Made by a program: the position numbers and the translations under genes
Notes under the pieces: model-generated
Told to the model about the DNA's origin: nothing
Seen by the model: only the letters and a program-made list of their open reading frames with translations
Databases searched by the model: none
Shown: positions 42,390 to 50,341 of the stretch, piece by piece
How positions within the stretch are numbered: position 1 is the first letter of the stretch
Layout: each line of letters begins with the position of its first letter
Assembly: GCA_964351625.1 (NCBI GenBank)
Contig: CAYGOV010000017.1
Coordinates: 15,626 to 79,625 of the forward strand
Direction: 5' to 3'
DNA length: 64,000 nt
Source of the DNA: Marinoscillum sp964351625
GTDB lineage: Bacteria > Bacteroidota > Bacteroidia > Cytophagales > Cyclobacteriaceae

Positions 42390-43248
42390 AATCTTTTCTT
42401 AATTTTTCTAAATCATTTTTAAAATACTGATCTGTCAATAATTTATTTTCATCCGTCATCTTAACTTTTTCTTTCATTGTGTTTTTGCTCATTAACCATG
42501 GCATAAAAATAGACCTAAGAGAAACTATCAAATTTCGAGGAATTATAATTCTTAATGTTTTCTTAATCAGACTATCTTGATTTTTTACTATCCGAGTAAT
42601 AAACCATTGTATGATGCGGTATTTTGATTTGCCCCCCTCATTAAATTTCTTGTCTGTGTCTACCTGAATCAAATCCAGACCTAAAAAATCATAAACTTTA
42701 TTTAGAGTACCTTTTACATCTCGACTCAATTCCTCAGTGGTTAAAACAAGTAAGTTAGATCTCTCAAATACCTCCAGCCACTTAGTTAAATGCTGGTGAT
42801 ATAATCCATTTCTAAAATACGCTAGGTCGTATAATTCTCTAAAAGACAAGTTTGGACGCCAATCTCTTTTCATAGATTCAATAAAACTCACCTCTTCTTT
42901 CTCCCATCCATGTTTTATAGCGTGTCGGTATGCTGAATATGCCCGATCAGAAGGATTCCTGAGAATCGCAATTAACTTCATAGAAGAATTATAACTTCTT
43001 ACGCGTTCAGGAACTTCTATTCCTGGTAGTAGGTGAGCATGCGATGTTAGAATAACTTTCTTCGTTTCACAATTAGGGAAAAACGAATGAAACTCATTTT
43101 TCCCTTTATCAAACAATCTTCTTTCTAGAAAAAAATTGGTTTCTTTAATCTTCGAAGTGCATACATCTGGATGCTGCTGAAGGTAATAAAATAACGAAGT
43201 TGTTCCGCCTTTTTGAGTTCCTATGATTAACGTGTTCACCAATAACAT
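42373..43248 (-). CDS. Sulfotransferase (heparan-sulfotransferase-like)
   Basis: A 291-residue PAPS-dependent sulfotransferase. The 5'-phosphosulfate-binding loop is LIIGTQKGGTTSLFYYLQQHPDV near the N-terminus (Lys in the KGGTT loop), and the 3'-phosphate-binding stretch is KLIAILRNPSDRAYSAYRHAIKHGWE around residue 98. This arrangement, with KETNFF after the loop, is like carbohydrate (heparan/chondroitin-type) sulfotransferases. No signal peptide; it should act in the cytosol on lipid-linked sugars. Confidence 0.9.
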   Translation of the reverse strand: MLLVNTLIIGTQKGGTTSLFYYLQQHPDVCTSKIKETNFFLERRLFDKGKNEFHSFFPNCETKKVILTSHAHLLPGIEVPERVRSYNSSMKLIAILRNPSDRAYSAYRHAIKHGWEKEEVSFIESMKRDWRPNLSFRELYDLAYFRNGLYHQHLTKWLEVFERSNLLVLTTEELSRDVKGTLNKVYDFLGLDLIQVDTDKKFNEGGKSKYRIIQWFITRIVKNQDSLIKKTLRIIIPRNLIVSLRSIFMPWLMSKNTMKEKVKMTDENKLLTDQYFKNDLEKLRKDFGITL

Positions 43249-43293
43249 TTTGCTAAATTACAGTTAAAAGGAATTAACTCACTAGTTTTACAC

Positions 43294-43902
43294 ATGCAAA
43301 AAGTTTTTGGAATAGGGTTTCATAAAACAGGAACTACGACACTAGAATCTGTTCTTACGAACCTAGGATACAAGGTGTGTGGTCCAAAGCGTGAACTTTT
43401 AGACTCAATAAAGTCTAACGATCTTAAACATATTTTTCAATTAGTTGAAAAATATGATGCCTTTGAAGACGTTCCATGGCCTTTGATCTTTACAGAACTT
43501 GATCGTAAATATCCCAATAGTAAATTTATTTTAACGACAAGAGATTCTGATAAATGGATAAAGAGTATTGTGAAACATTTCGGTTCTTCAAAAACCAAAA
43601 TGAGAGAATTCATTTATGGAGTTGGCGATCCTCGAGGTAATGAAGAAATTTACATCGAACGTTATATAAACCACAATGAATCTGTAAAGGCTTACTTCAA
43701 AGATAGACCAAATGATTTATTGATAATAGACTGGTCCAAAGAGAATGATCTATCCAGAATCTATGACTTCTTAAACATAGAATTACCGCCAAATAGAGTG
43801 CCACATAGTAATAGTGGAGATGCCAGAAAGTATGAATATATTAGAAAAATAAAGTCAAATTTTAAAGTTGGGCTAAAATCCTTTTTCGCGAAATTAAAAT
43901 GA
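43294..43902 (+). CDS. Sulfotransferase family protein (short form)
   Basis: A 202-residue member of the sulfotransferase superfamily. MQKVFGIGFHKTGTTTLESVLTNLGYKV is the P-loop-like PAPS site and FILTTRDSDKWIKSIVKHF the 3'-phosphate region. It differs from the three longer sulfotransferases in the locus. Together with the next gene (4-base ATGA overlap) it forms a two-gene plus-strand islet inside an otherwise minus-strand cluster, which suggests later acquisition or separate control. Confidence 0.8.
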   Translation: MQKVFGIGFHKTGTTTLESVLTNLGYKVCGPKRELLDSIKSNDLKHIFQLVEKYDAFEDVPWPLIFTELDRKYPNSKFILTTRDSDKWIKSIVKHFGSSKTKMREFIYGVGDPRGNEEIYIERYINHNESVKAYFKDRPNDLLIIDWSKENDLSRIYDFLNIELPPNRVPHSNSGDARKYEYIRKIKSNFKVGLKSFFAKLK

Positions 43903-44585
43903 CATTAAAAAGAAATGACATTGAAGGTGACTCTGGAATTCTAATGTCGTTGGAGAATAAACCCAACCTTTTGGTTTCATTTGGAGGAATTAGACAAGGT
44001 ATAGGAATACCCACCTTTGAGTTTTTCAATTCTCTATCGGATATTAATTGTGATAAGGTGTTTATTAGAGACTTCAATCAAGCTTGGTATCAATTAGGTG
44101 TTGATGATGAAATAAATTCATGGAATGAATTAAAAAATATTTTAGAAAAACTAATAGAAGATAATAAATATAAGAATGTGCTGTTTCTAGGTAATTCTAT
44201 GGGTGGATATGCAGCTATGATGTTCGGCACAATGCTACAAGTGAATCAAGTAGTTGCATTTGCGCCACAGACATTCATCAATAAAAGCAAAAGGCTTCTA
44301 CATTTAGATTTTAGGTGGGAAAAGCAAATAAGAAGCGTACATCAAAGCGCTAAGAAGTCCGGTTTTATTTTAAATCTGAAATCTCACCTTAAAAATCTTA
44401 AATCTTCAACCCTGATAGACATCTATTTCTCCGATATACACAGATTAGATAGAATTCATGCAAACCAATTATCCAAATCAAAAAATGTTACTTTACATCC
44501 ACTTAAAGAAGGGGGTCATGCAGTAGTTAAAGGATTAAGGGACAGTGGAGCTCTTAAAAAGATTATAAAAGACACCTTTTCTTAA
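43899..44585 (+). CDS. Predicted alpha/beta hydrolase of unknown role
   Basis: A 228-residue cytosolic protein. FLGNSMGGYAAMMFGTML (about residue 88) matches the nucleophile elbow G-x-S-x-G-G of alpha/beta hydrolases, with the candidate Ser in it; LKEGGHAVVKGL near the C-terminus could supply the His. NLLVSFGGIRQGIGIPTFEF at the N-terminus fits the oxyanion strand. No signal peptide. It is translationally coupled to the short sulfotransferase, so it may edit or release an acyl or sulfo group on a polymer intermediate, but this is speculation. Confidence 0.6.
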   Translation: MTLKRNDIEGDSGILMSLENKPNLLVSFGGIRQGIGIPTFEFFNSLSDINCDKVFIRDFNQAWYQLGVDDEINSWNELKNILEKLIEDNKYKNVLFLGNSMGGYAAMMFGTMLQVNQVVAFAPQTFINKSKRLLHLDFRWEKQIRSVHQSAKKSGFILNLKSHLKNLKSSTLIDIYFSDIHRLDRIHANQLSKSKNVTLHPLKEGGHAVVKGLRDSGALKKIIKDTFS

Positions 44586-44589
44586 TTTG

Positions 44590-45921
44590 TTATTTATTGA
44601 TAAATGGGATGTAAAAAGTTCTAATCTTGTAGAATTTCCACACTAGAATCAAATTTCCTACATTCAGGATTATTTTAGCGGCAACTGCTCCCATCGCTGC
44701 ACCGATGAGACCATATCTTGGAATCAAATAAATATTGATCAGAACATTTCCGGTTACGGAGAATATTTGAACAACATTGATAAATTTTTGCTTCCCGCTC
44801 ATTGTTAAAATTTGACCTACAGGTCCAATATAGGAAGAGATAAAAAAGCCTGTTGCTAAAATCATAAGAGAGGAGTGTCCCTGGGTAAATTCCTCGCCAA
44901 AAATTTGCAAGATCGGATTACGTAAAAAAAACAGTATTATCAAAGCAGGCAAGACAGTATAAAAAATAATTTTTGTCGCTTTTAAAGAAATATTTTTAAT
45001 CTTATTTAGATCATTTTCATAATAAGCTCTAGAAATTTGAGCGCCGGAAATAGAATTTAAAGCCAATTCTGGAAGCTGCAATAATGTGCTTATCTTCAAT
45101 GCTACATTATAAATCCCAACACTAAATTCAGACATGTAAATCCCAAGCATGATACCATCCAACCACCCGTTGATGAATATCATAGTTGTTGTAGGTATTT
45201 GGGGCAACGAATAACTAATTAGTTCTTTAAATGAGAAGTTCTTGTCAGGTGCTTCTTTAATCGAATTCAATTTTCTTATCCACATAAAAGAACTAATAAA
45301 AGCGGCAATATACAAAGCGATCAAATAGGCTATAACCCCCATCATCGATGTATCCATAAAATCCATACACCCACAAACCAACAAGAATGATATGGTCACT
45401 AAGCTGAATAGGTTTCTTGATGCATTTGAAAAGAAACTATAAGGGCCTATCTGCTTTAATCCTCTAAAATTCTGAGCATTGACTGAAATCAAAGACAAAG
45501 GAAGTACCCCAAACGATATCAATTGAAATGCATCTATCAGTTTCTCATTATCAAATACCTCTATTGCCAGTTTGTAACTAAAAAAGTATAATAATAAATT
45601 GACCAACACTGATAAAGAACAGATAATCAACAGCACATTCACGTACAATGGCTTTACCTGTTGAATACTTCCATTGGTTTCAAACTTTGAAACCAATCGC
45701 ATGGATGCTATATCAGTTCCAAACTTTCCAAGAATTGACGAAATGGTCAGAACTGCTAAAGAAAGAGAAAAAATCCCCCATGCTTCTGCTCCGTAATTAC
45801 GTGTGACAATAAATGTAAACACATAAGCACATCCAAGGCCAAAAAGTTTGATCACAAACGCAAGTGCACCACCGCGGAGTAATTCAGATTTATTAAATCT
45901 TTGAATAACCTTCCTAATCAT
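44590..45921 (-). CDS. wzx: Wzx-type oligosaccharide flippase
   Basis: A 443-residue MATE/MVF-superfamily membrane protein with about 12-14 helices (LRGGALAFVIKLFGLGCAYVFTFIVTRNYGAEAWGIFSLSLAVLTI at the start is typical). It should flip undecaprenyl-linked repeat units across the inner membrane for Wzy polymerisation. Its start overlaps the upstream glycosyltransferase gene by 8 bases, and its stop is 4 bases from the converging hydrolase. Confidence 0.88.
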   Translation of the reverse strand: MIRKVIQRFNKSELLRGGALAFVIKLFGLGCAYVFTFIVTRNYGAEAWGIFSLSLAVLTISSILGKFGTDIASMRLVSKFETNGSIQQVKPLYVNVLLIICSLSVLVNLLLYFFSYKLAIEVFDNEKLIDAFQLISFGVLPLSLISVNAQNFRGLKQIGPYSFFSNASRNLFSLVTISFLLVCGCMDFMDTSMMGVIAYLIALYIAAFISSFMWIRKLNSIKEAPDKNFSFKELISYSLPQIPTTTMIFINGWLDGIMLGIYMSEFSVGIYNVALKISTLLQLPELALNSISGAQISRAYYENDLNKIKNISLKATKIIFYTVLPALIILFFLRNPILQIFGEEFTQGHSSLMILATGFFISSYIGPVGQILTMSGKQKFINVVQIFSVTGNVLINIYLIPRYGLIGAAMGAVAAKIILNVGNLILVWKFYKIRTFYIPFINK

Positions 45922-47101
45922 TTAAAACTTTGGAATAAAATTCAATAAGTTTTTTACTTTCTACTTCCCAAGAAAGATTATTTTTAACTCGATCATATCC
46001 GAATTCTCCCATTTCAATCCTTTTATTGCTATTATCTAATAATGAAGAAATAGCATCTGCAAATGCTTGGATATTGTTATGCTCAACATATAGCGAAGCA
46101 TCTTGTGCGGAAAATCGACCTTCATCCAAATCAAACTGAACAATTGGTTTCTTCAGAGCCATATACTCCATGATTTTATTCATGGTTGACATATTATTCA
46201 TTGCCGAGGGTTTATCTGGATTTACACAAACATCAGCAGTATTTAAAATCGCAAGTAAGTCTTCGTCCGAAACCCTTCCATAAAAATCAAAAATATCATC
46301 AACATTTGAGTTTTTTGCATCTAACTTGATTTGAGCAAGGTAAATGCCAGATCCTATAATTGCATATCGTACATCATCCCTTTTCTTTCTAAGCTCAACT
46401 GCAGCCTCAACTAATAAATCTAACCCCTCAGACTCTCCGATTACGCCTACATAGCCTATCAGATATTTCTTTCCATGTTTATATTTTGAATCTCCCGAAA
46501 GGATTTTAAGTTTATCCAATTTAGGCCCACTTCTAACAATTGAAACTCTTGACGGAATCATACCACCTCGATCAATCGCAACTTTCCGATAAGATTCGTT
46601 AGTTGAAATGGACCAATTTGCGACTTTAAAATTCAATTTCTCTACAAAGCACAATGCTTGATAAAAAAAACCCTTTTTATCGTATTTAGAAATGTAAAAT
46701 TCTGGGTTCACATCATGATGGTCAAAAACATATTTCACGCCAAAAGCTTTAAAGAAAAAGGCAACAATGAATACTAAGTCTGGCGGATTGCAACCGTGAA
46801 TAACATGAAAACGCTTTTTGAAAAAAATATTCAAGGATAACACAAACCAATAAAAAATTGCCTGTATATACTCTACGATATATCCCAAAGCTCCACTTCC
46901 CTCCCTAAGTGGATGCCTATAGATATCTATCCCATTTATAATCTCTCTACTTTTAGAATAACCTTTCATTTTAGGGCAGATAATACTAATATCTGCACCA
47001 TTCTCTTTCAGCGTGTTTGCTTCTTGCCACACACGCCTATCAAAAGGCACTGGTAGGTTTTCAACGATTATTAGAATGTGTTTACCAGCAAATTCCTTCA
47101 T
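45914..47101 (-). CDS. GT4-family glycosyltransferase (WbuB-like)
   Basis: A 395-residue GT-B glycosyltransferase. Its N-terminus, ENLPVPFDRRVWQEANTLKENGADISIICPK, is typical of WbuB-like enzymes, and HGCNPPDLVFIVAFFFK plus DHHDVNPEFYISK lie in the acceptor domain. The donor-site region is less canonical: NPDKPSAMNNMSTMNKIMEYMALKKPIVQFD, with the Glu of the usual E-x7-E in IMEYMAL. The gene overlaps both neighbours, so it is part of one transcript. Sugar specificity unknown. Confidence 0.87.
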   Translation of the reverse strand: MKEFAGKHILIIVENLPVPFDRRVWQEANTLKENGADISIICPKMKGYSKSREIINGIDIYRHPLREGSGALGYIVEYIQAIFYWFVLSLNIFFKKRFHVIHGCNPPDLVFIVAFFFKAFGVKYVFDHHDVNPEFYISKYDKKGFFYQALCFVEKLNFKVANWSISTNESYRKVAIDRGGMIPSRVSIVRSGPKLDKLKILSGDSKYKHGKKYLIGYVGVIGESEGLDLLVEAAVELRKKRDDVRYAIIGSGIYLAQIKLDAKNSNVDDIFDFYGRVSDEDLLAILNTADVCVNPDKPSAMNNMSTMNKIMEYMALKKPIVQFDLDEGRFSAQDASLYVEHNNIQAFADAISSLLDNSNKRIEMGEFGYDRVKNNLSWEVESKKLIEFYSKVLND

Positions 47102-48389
47102 AATTTTCTTTAGAAACTCTTTCAGAGTCTATTCTTACTAGATCAATAATCTGAATTTCCTTAGGAAGTCTTTTTAGTACGTCACCAAATTCATCAGACT
47201 TATTACCAATTACGAGTATATCAATATCAGTAATCACTTCATCTAAATTGCTCACTAACAGGCTTGAAATATGAGGTATGTGATTAGTGAGAAATTCCTT
47301 ATTCTTACCCCTTAAAAAGGATAGATTCACATTTTTATCATACAACTTCAGTTCATAACCCTTACCGATTAAGGTCTCAATTAGTGTTACAATTGGAGAC
47401 TCTCTTAGATCATCAGTTCCTCCCTTAAAACTAAACCCCAAAAACCCTACTCTTTTCTTACCAAGTTTCATAACCATCTCAAGTCCTCTAGACACCTGAT
47501 ATTCGTTACTTTCAATAAGACTATTAAGGAGAGGTGTTTTAAGATCCAACTGCTTCGCTTTAAAGTTGAGTCCCCTGACATCTTTAGGCAAGCATGAACC
47601 ACCAAATGCAAAACCAGGTTTCATGTAATAAGAAGATAAATTGAGCTTTTTATCCTTAGCCACAATATCCATCACTACATGACCGTCCACTCCCAAACTT
47701 TTACAAATATTTCCAATTTCATTAGCAAAAGTTACTTTAACAGCATGGAAATTGTTATTTGCATACTTAATAAGTTCAGACTCTTTTGGTTTTAATTCGT
47801 AAAATGGCGCATCAATGTCATTATACATTTCTTTCATTAGGTCCGTTGCTTTTTTAGAATTACTACCAGTAATTGTATACGGTGGATTCCAAAAATCTGC
47901 AATTGCTGTTCCTTCTCGTAAAAATTCCGGATTAGATACAACCGCAAAATCATCACTAGTTTTACCTGAAATTTCACTAATTAATTTGCTGCATTCGTCA
48001 ATTGTCCCAGGTATTATTGTACTTCTAATAGCAATGACATGAAACTTATCCTTCCTCTTTAAAGCTTCTCCAATCTCTTGACATACTGAATAAATGTATG
48101 CTAGATTAATACTCCCATTTATTTGACTAGGTGTGCCTACACAAATTAAGGAAACTTCAGAATTTGCTATTGCAAATTCCAAATCGTCTGTCGCTTTCAA
48201 CTTTTTCTCTTTTACTCCATCAGAGATATAGTCCTCTAATTCATGCTCTATTATTGGGGCTTTTCCAGCATTTATTAAGTCAATCTTGTTTTTATCAAGA
48301 TCAACACCAATTACATTGTGTCCTGCTTTAGCAAAACAACCACAGGATACGGCTCCTACGTAACCCAAACCAAATACACTAATATTCAT
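47082..48389 (-). CDS. algD: GDP-mannose 6-dehydrogenase-like (AlgD-type) nucleotide-sugar dehydrogenase
   Basis: A 435-residue NAD-dependent four-electron dehydrogenase. The N-terminal MNISVFGLGYVGAVSCGCFAKAGHNVIGVD, the GTPSQINGSINLAYIYSVC stretch and the catalytic-Cys segment MKPGFAFGGSCLPKDVRGL follow AlgD more closely than UDP-glucose dehydrogenases; CxF/SFKGGTDDLRESP is also shared. It should make GDP-mannuronate, so the polymer could contain mannuronic acid. UDP-sugar use cannot be fully excluded by eye. Confidence 0.8.
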   Translation of the reverse strand: MNISVFGLGYVGAVSCGCFAKAGHNVIGVDLDKNKIDLINAGKAPIIEHELEDYISDGVKEKKLKATDDLEFAIANSEVSLICVGTPSQINGSINLAYIYSVCQEIGEALKRKDKFHVIAIRSTIIPGTIDECSKLISEISGKTSDDFAVVSNPEFLREGTAIADFWNPPYTITGSNSKKATDLMKEMYNDIDAPFYELKPKESELIKYANNNFHAVKVTFANEIGNICKSLGVDGHVVMDIVAKDKKLNLSSYYMKPGFAFGGSCLPKDVRGLNFKAKQLDLKTPLLNSLIESNEYQVSRGLEMVMKLGKKRVGFLGFSFKGGTDDLRESPIVTLIETLIGKGYELKLYDKNVNLSFLRGKNKEFLTNHIPHISSLLVSNLDEVITDIDILVIGNKSDEFGDVLKRLPKEIQIIDLVRIDSERVSKENYEGICW

Positions 48390-49228
48390 TATCTATAAAA
48401 AGGATATGTTAAAAATCGGATCACTATATTCTTGAAATTTGTCATCTCCAGTTCTTGATCCTTTCGAACCGACAAAAATTCTGAGAGTCTTATTCGATTC
48501 CCCTCAAACAAATGGCCTACAGTAAATGTATTTTTTTCATAAAAATCATTCTCATCAAAAACTAAATCAAATGATGATGAAATTCTCTTAAGTGACAAAA
48601 AGGTATTATTTACCAAGTCTTCATATTTTATTTTAAGACAATCAACTTTTCGAAGCTTTAAGTAGGCAAATGATAATTGGCATAAAAAATTGCACCCAAG
48701 ATAATATAATAATGCAGAGACAAAACTTTTTCTGGGTTGCATTAAGCCTCTTTTTGAAAATGATTTTATAACCGACTTGGGGTCTTTAATAACGTAAAGT
48801 ACCTTAACTTCTAAATCAGGAATGGCACTTAAATGGATGGCTCTAGCTGGATACTTTGAGGAATCTACTATAATTTCTGATTCAAATTTATCAAATATTT
48901 TAACAAGTAATGATTTTGTTTTTTCTAAATATTCAGACTTGTTTCGTGAAGTAATAAACGGTAACCAAGTATAGTATTCAAATCTTCTCAAAGTTTTATT
49001 AAACTCTTGATACTCATCCTTAGACATGGCCAGTGAATTACCAATTTGGTGCCATAATTTATATGTGGGATGATCTTTGTCCAATCCTATGACATTCCCT
49101 TCATTTCTATAGAACCTATTTATCTCTCCACAGCTTTCTATTCCATCTAAATTTCCAATTAAAATGTCTGTAAGTGTTGTGCCGCTCCTTCCGCAACCCA
49201 TTATATAGATAACTGTTCTCTTTTTCAA
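48389..49228 (-). CDS. Sulfotransferase
   Basis: A 279-residue PAPS-dependent sulfotransferase with the 5' loop IYIMGCGRSGTTLTDILIGNL at the N-terminus, IVDSSKYPARAIHL mid-protein and the 3'-phosphate region VKVLYVIKDPKSVIKSFSKRG at about residues 140-160. It overlaps the wzz-type gene by 4 bases and algD by 1 base, so it is tightly built into the export operon. Acceptor unknown. Confidence 0.87.
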   Translation of the reverse strand: MKKRTVIYIMGCGRSGTTLTDILIGNLDGIESCGEINRFYRNEGNVIGLDKDHPTYKLWHQIGNSLAMSKDEYQEFNKTLRRFEYYTWLPFITSRNKSEYLEKTKSLLVKIFDKFESEIIVDSSKYPARAIHLSAIPDLEVKVLYVIKDPKSVIKSFSKRGLMQPRKSFVSALLYYLGCNFLCQLSFAYLKLRKVDCLKIKYEDLVNNTFLSLKRISSSFDLVFDENDFYEKNTFTVGHLFEGNRIRLSEFLSVRKDQELEMTNFKNIVIRFLTYPFYR

Positions 49229-50310
49229 CTTGCAAAAACAGCTTTAATATTTCTAATAAGAATTAATAAAATTGAAACTACGAGACCTATAAACAGGAAC
49301 ACAAACACAATCATAATCCGACTCGGTTCACTCTTTATAACCGGTATAGTAACTGGATCAAGCGTAGAAAAGACAGGTATATTATCATTTAATTGAAGCT
49401 TTACTGACTCTCTTTGTTGTGCTAATTGATTATACACATTGAAAGCCAAATTGTATTCAAACTGCAATCTCTCTACTTCCGTTTTAGCTCTCGATGTACT
49501 AATATTTATATTTCTATCTCTGAATTCTGCTAATTTTCTTTCAGCATTTTCAAAATCATTTTTCCTTTCCTTTAGCTGTTGATCGACAAATTCAAGCTGA
49601 ACTCTGCTTTTCTTTACAGTATAATTTTTAACGAATTCAGTGATATATAAAAGAGTAAATTTATTGACGTAAGCAGCAACTTTAGGGTCTTGCATTTTCA
49701 CCTCAATACTGATTGTATTTAAATCCCAATCCATTAACACAAATATTCTTTTCTTTAAATCCTCTGCAACATAGAGTTCATTTATTGTCAGAAACATAAT
49801 ATCGTTTTCTAGATCAATATTCTCTGATACAGCAGTATCGTCTTTCAACCAATTGATTATAGTAGCAGGGACAGAAAGCAAATACGAAAAAGCACTTACC
49901 TTTCTATCATTCAAATAATAATCATGCAGGGAAGTAGTTTTATTTAATTCTTCAAAATAATATTCAGAGTGCATAATCTCATATAAAAATGGAACACTTT
50001 GAGATATACTTTGATATAGCCCCGGGCTTATTCCCTGACTTCCAGACATGCTACCCAAATTCAATCCAGCAAGCGAAGCTAGCCCGCCTAGAGAACCATT
50101 GATTTTACTATCACTACTATTTGATTCAGCAATTAACGTTGAGGTTGAACTGTATTCATTTGGTGTTGTTATCGCTACAAAAATTCCCAAAACGATAAAT
50201 ATACATGTCAATTTGATAATAAACCACCGACGATTCCAAAATAGAATTCCAATTGCAAGCAAATCAATTTCATTATCAGAAACAATTTTGATTTTTTCTT
50301 CTCTCATCAT
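49225..50310 (-). CDS. wzz: Wzz-type polysaccharide chain-length determinant
   Basis: A 361-residue polysaccharide co-polymerase of the inner membrane. Two membrane helices flank the protein (about 28-48 and 330-352), with a periplasmic coiled coil between (KERKNDFENAERKLAEFRDRNINI, about 240-265). The N-terminal IGILFWNRRWFIIKLTCIFIV and ITTPNEYSSTSTLIAE are typical Wzz features. No tyrosine-kinase domain is fused, and none is encoded nearby. It controls polymer length and links Wzy to the Wza pore. Confidence 0.88.
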   Translation of the reverse strand: MMREEKIKIVSDNEIDLLAIGILFWNRRWFIIKLTCIFIVLGIFVAITTPNEYSSTSTLIAESNSSDSKINGSLGGLASLAGLNLGSMSGSQGISPGLYQSISQSVPFLYEIMHSEYYFEELNKTTSLHDYYLNDRKVSAFSYLLSVPATIINWLKDDTAVSENIDLENDIMFLTINELYVAEDLKKRIFVLMDWDLNTISIEVKMQDPKVAAYVNKFTLLYITEFVKNYTVKKSRVQLEFVDQQLKERKNDFENAERKLAEFRDRNINISTSRAKTEVERLQFEYNLAFNVYNQLAQQRESVKLQLNDNIPVFSTLDPVTIPVIKSEPSRIMIVFVFLFIGLVVSILLILIRNIKAVFAS

Positions 50311-50341
50311 TTTGCTACTAGACTATTAATAATTCAGGCTC

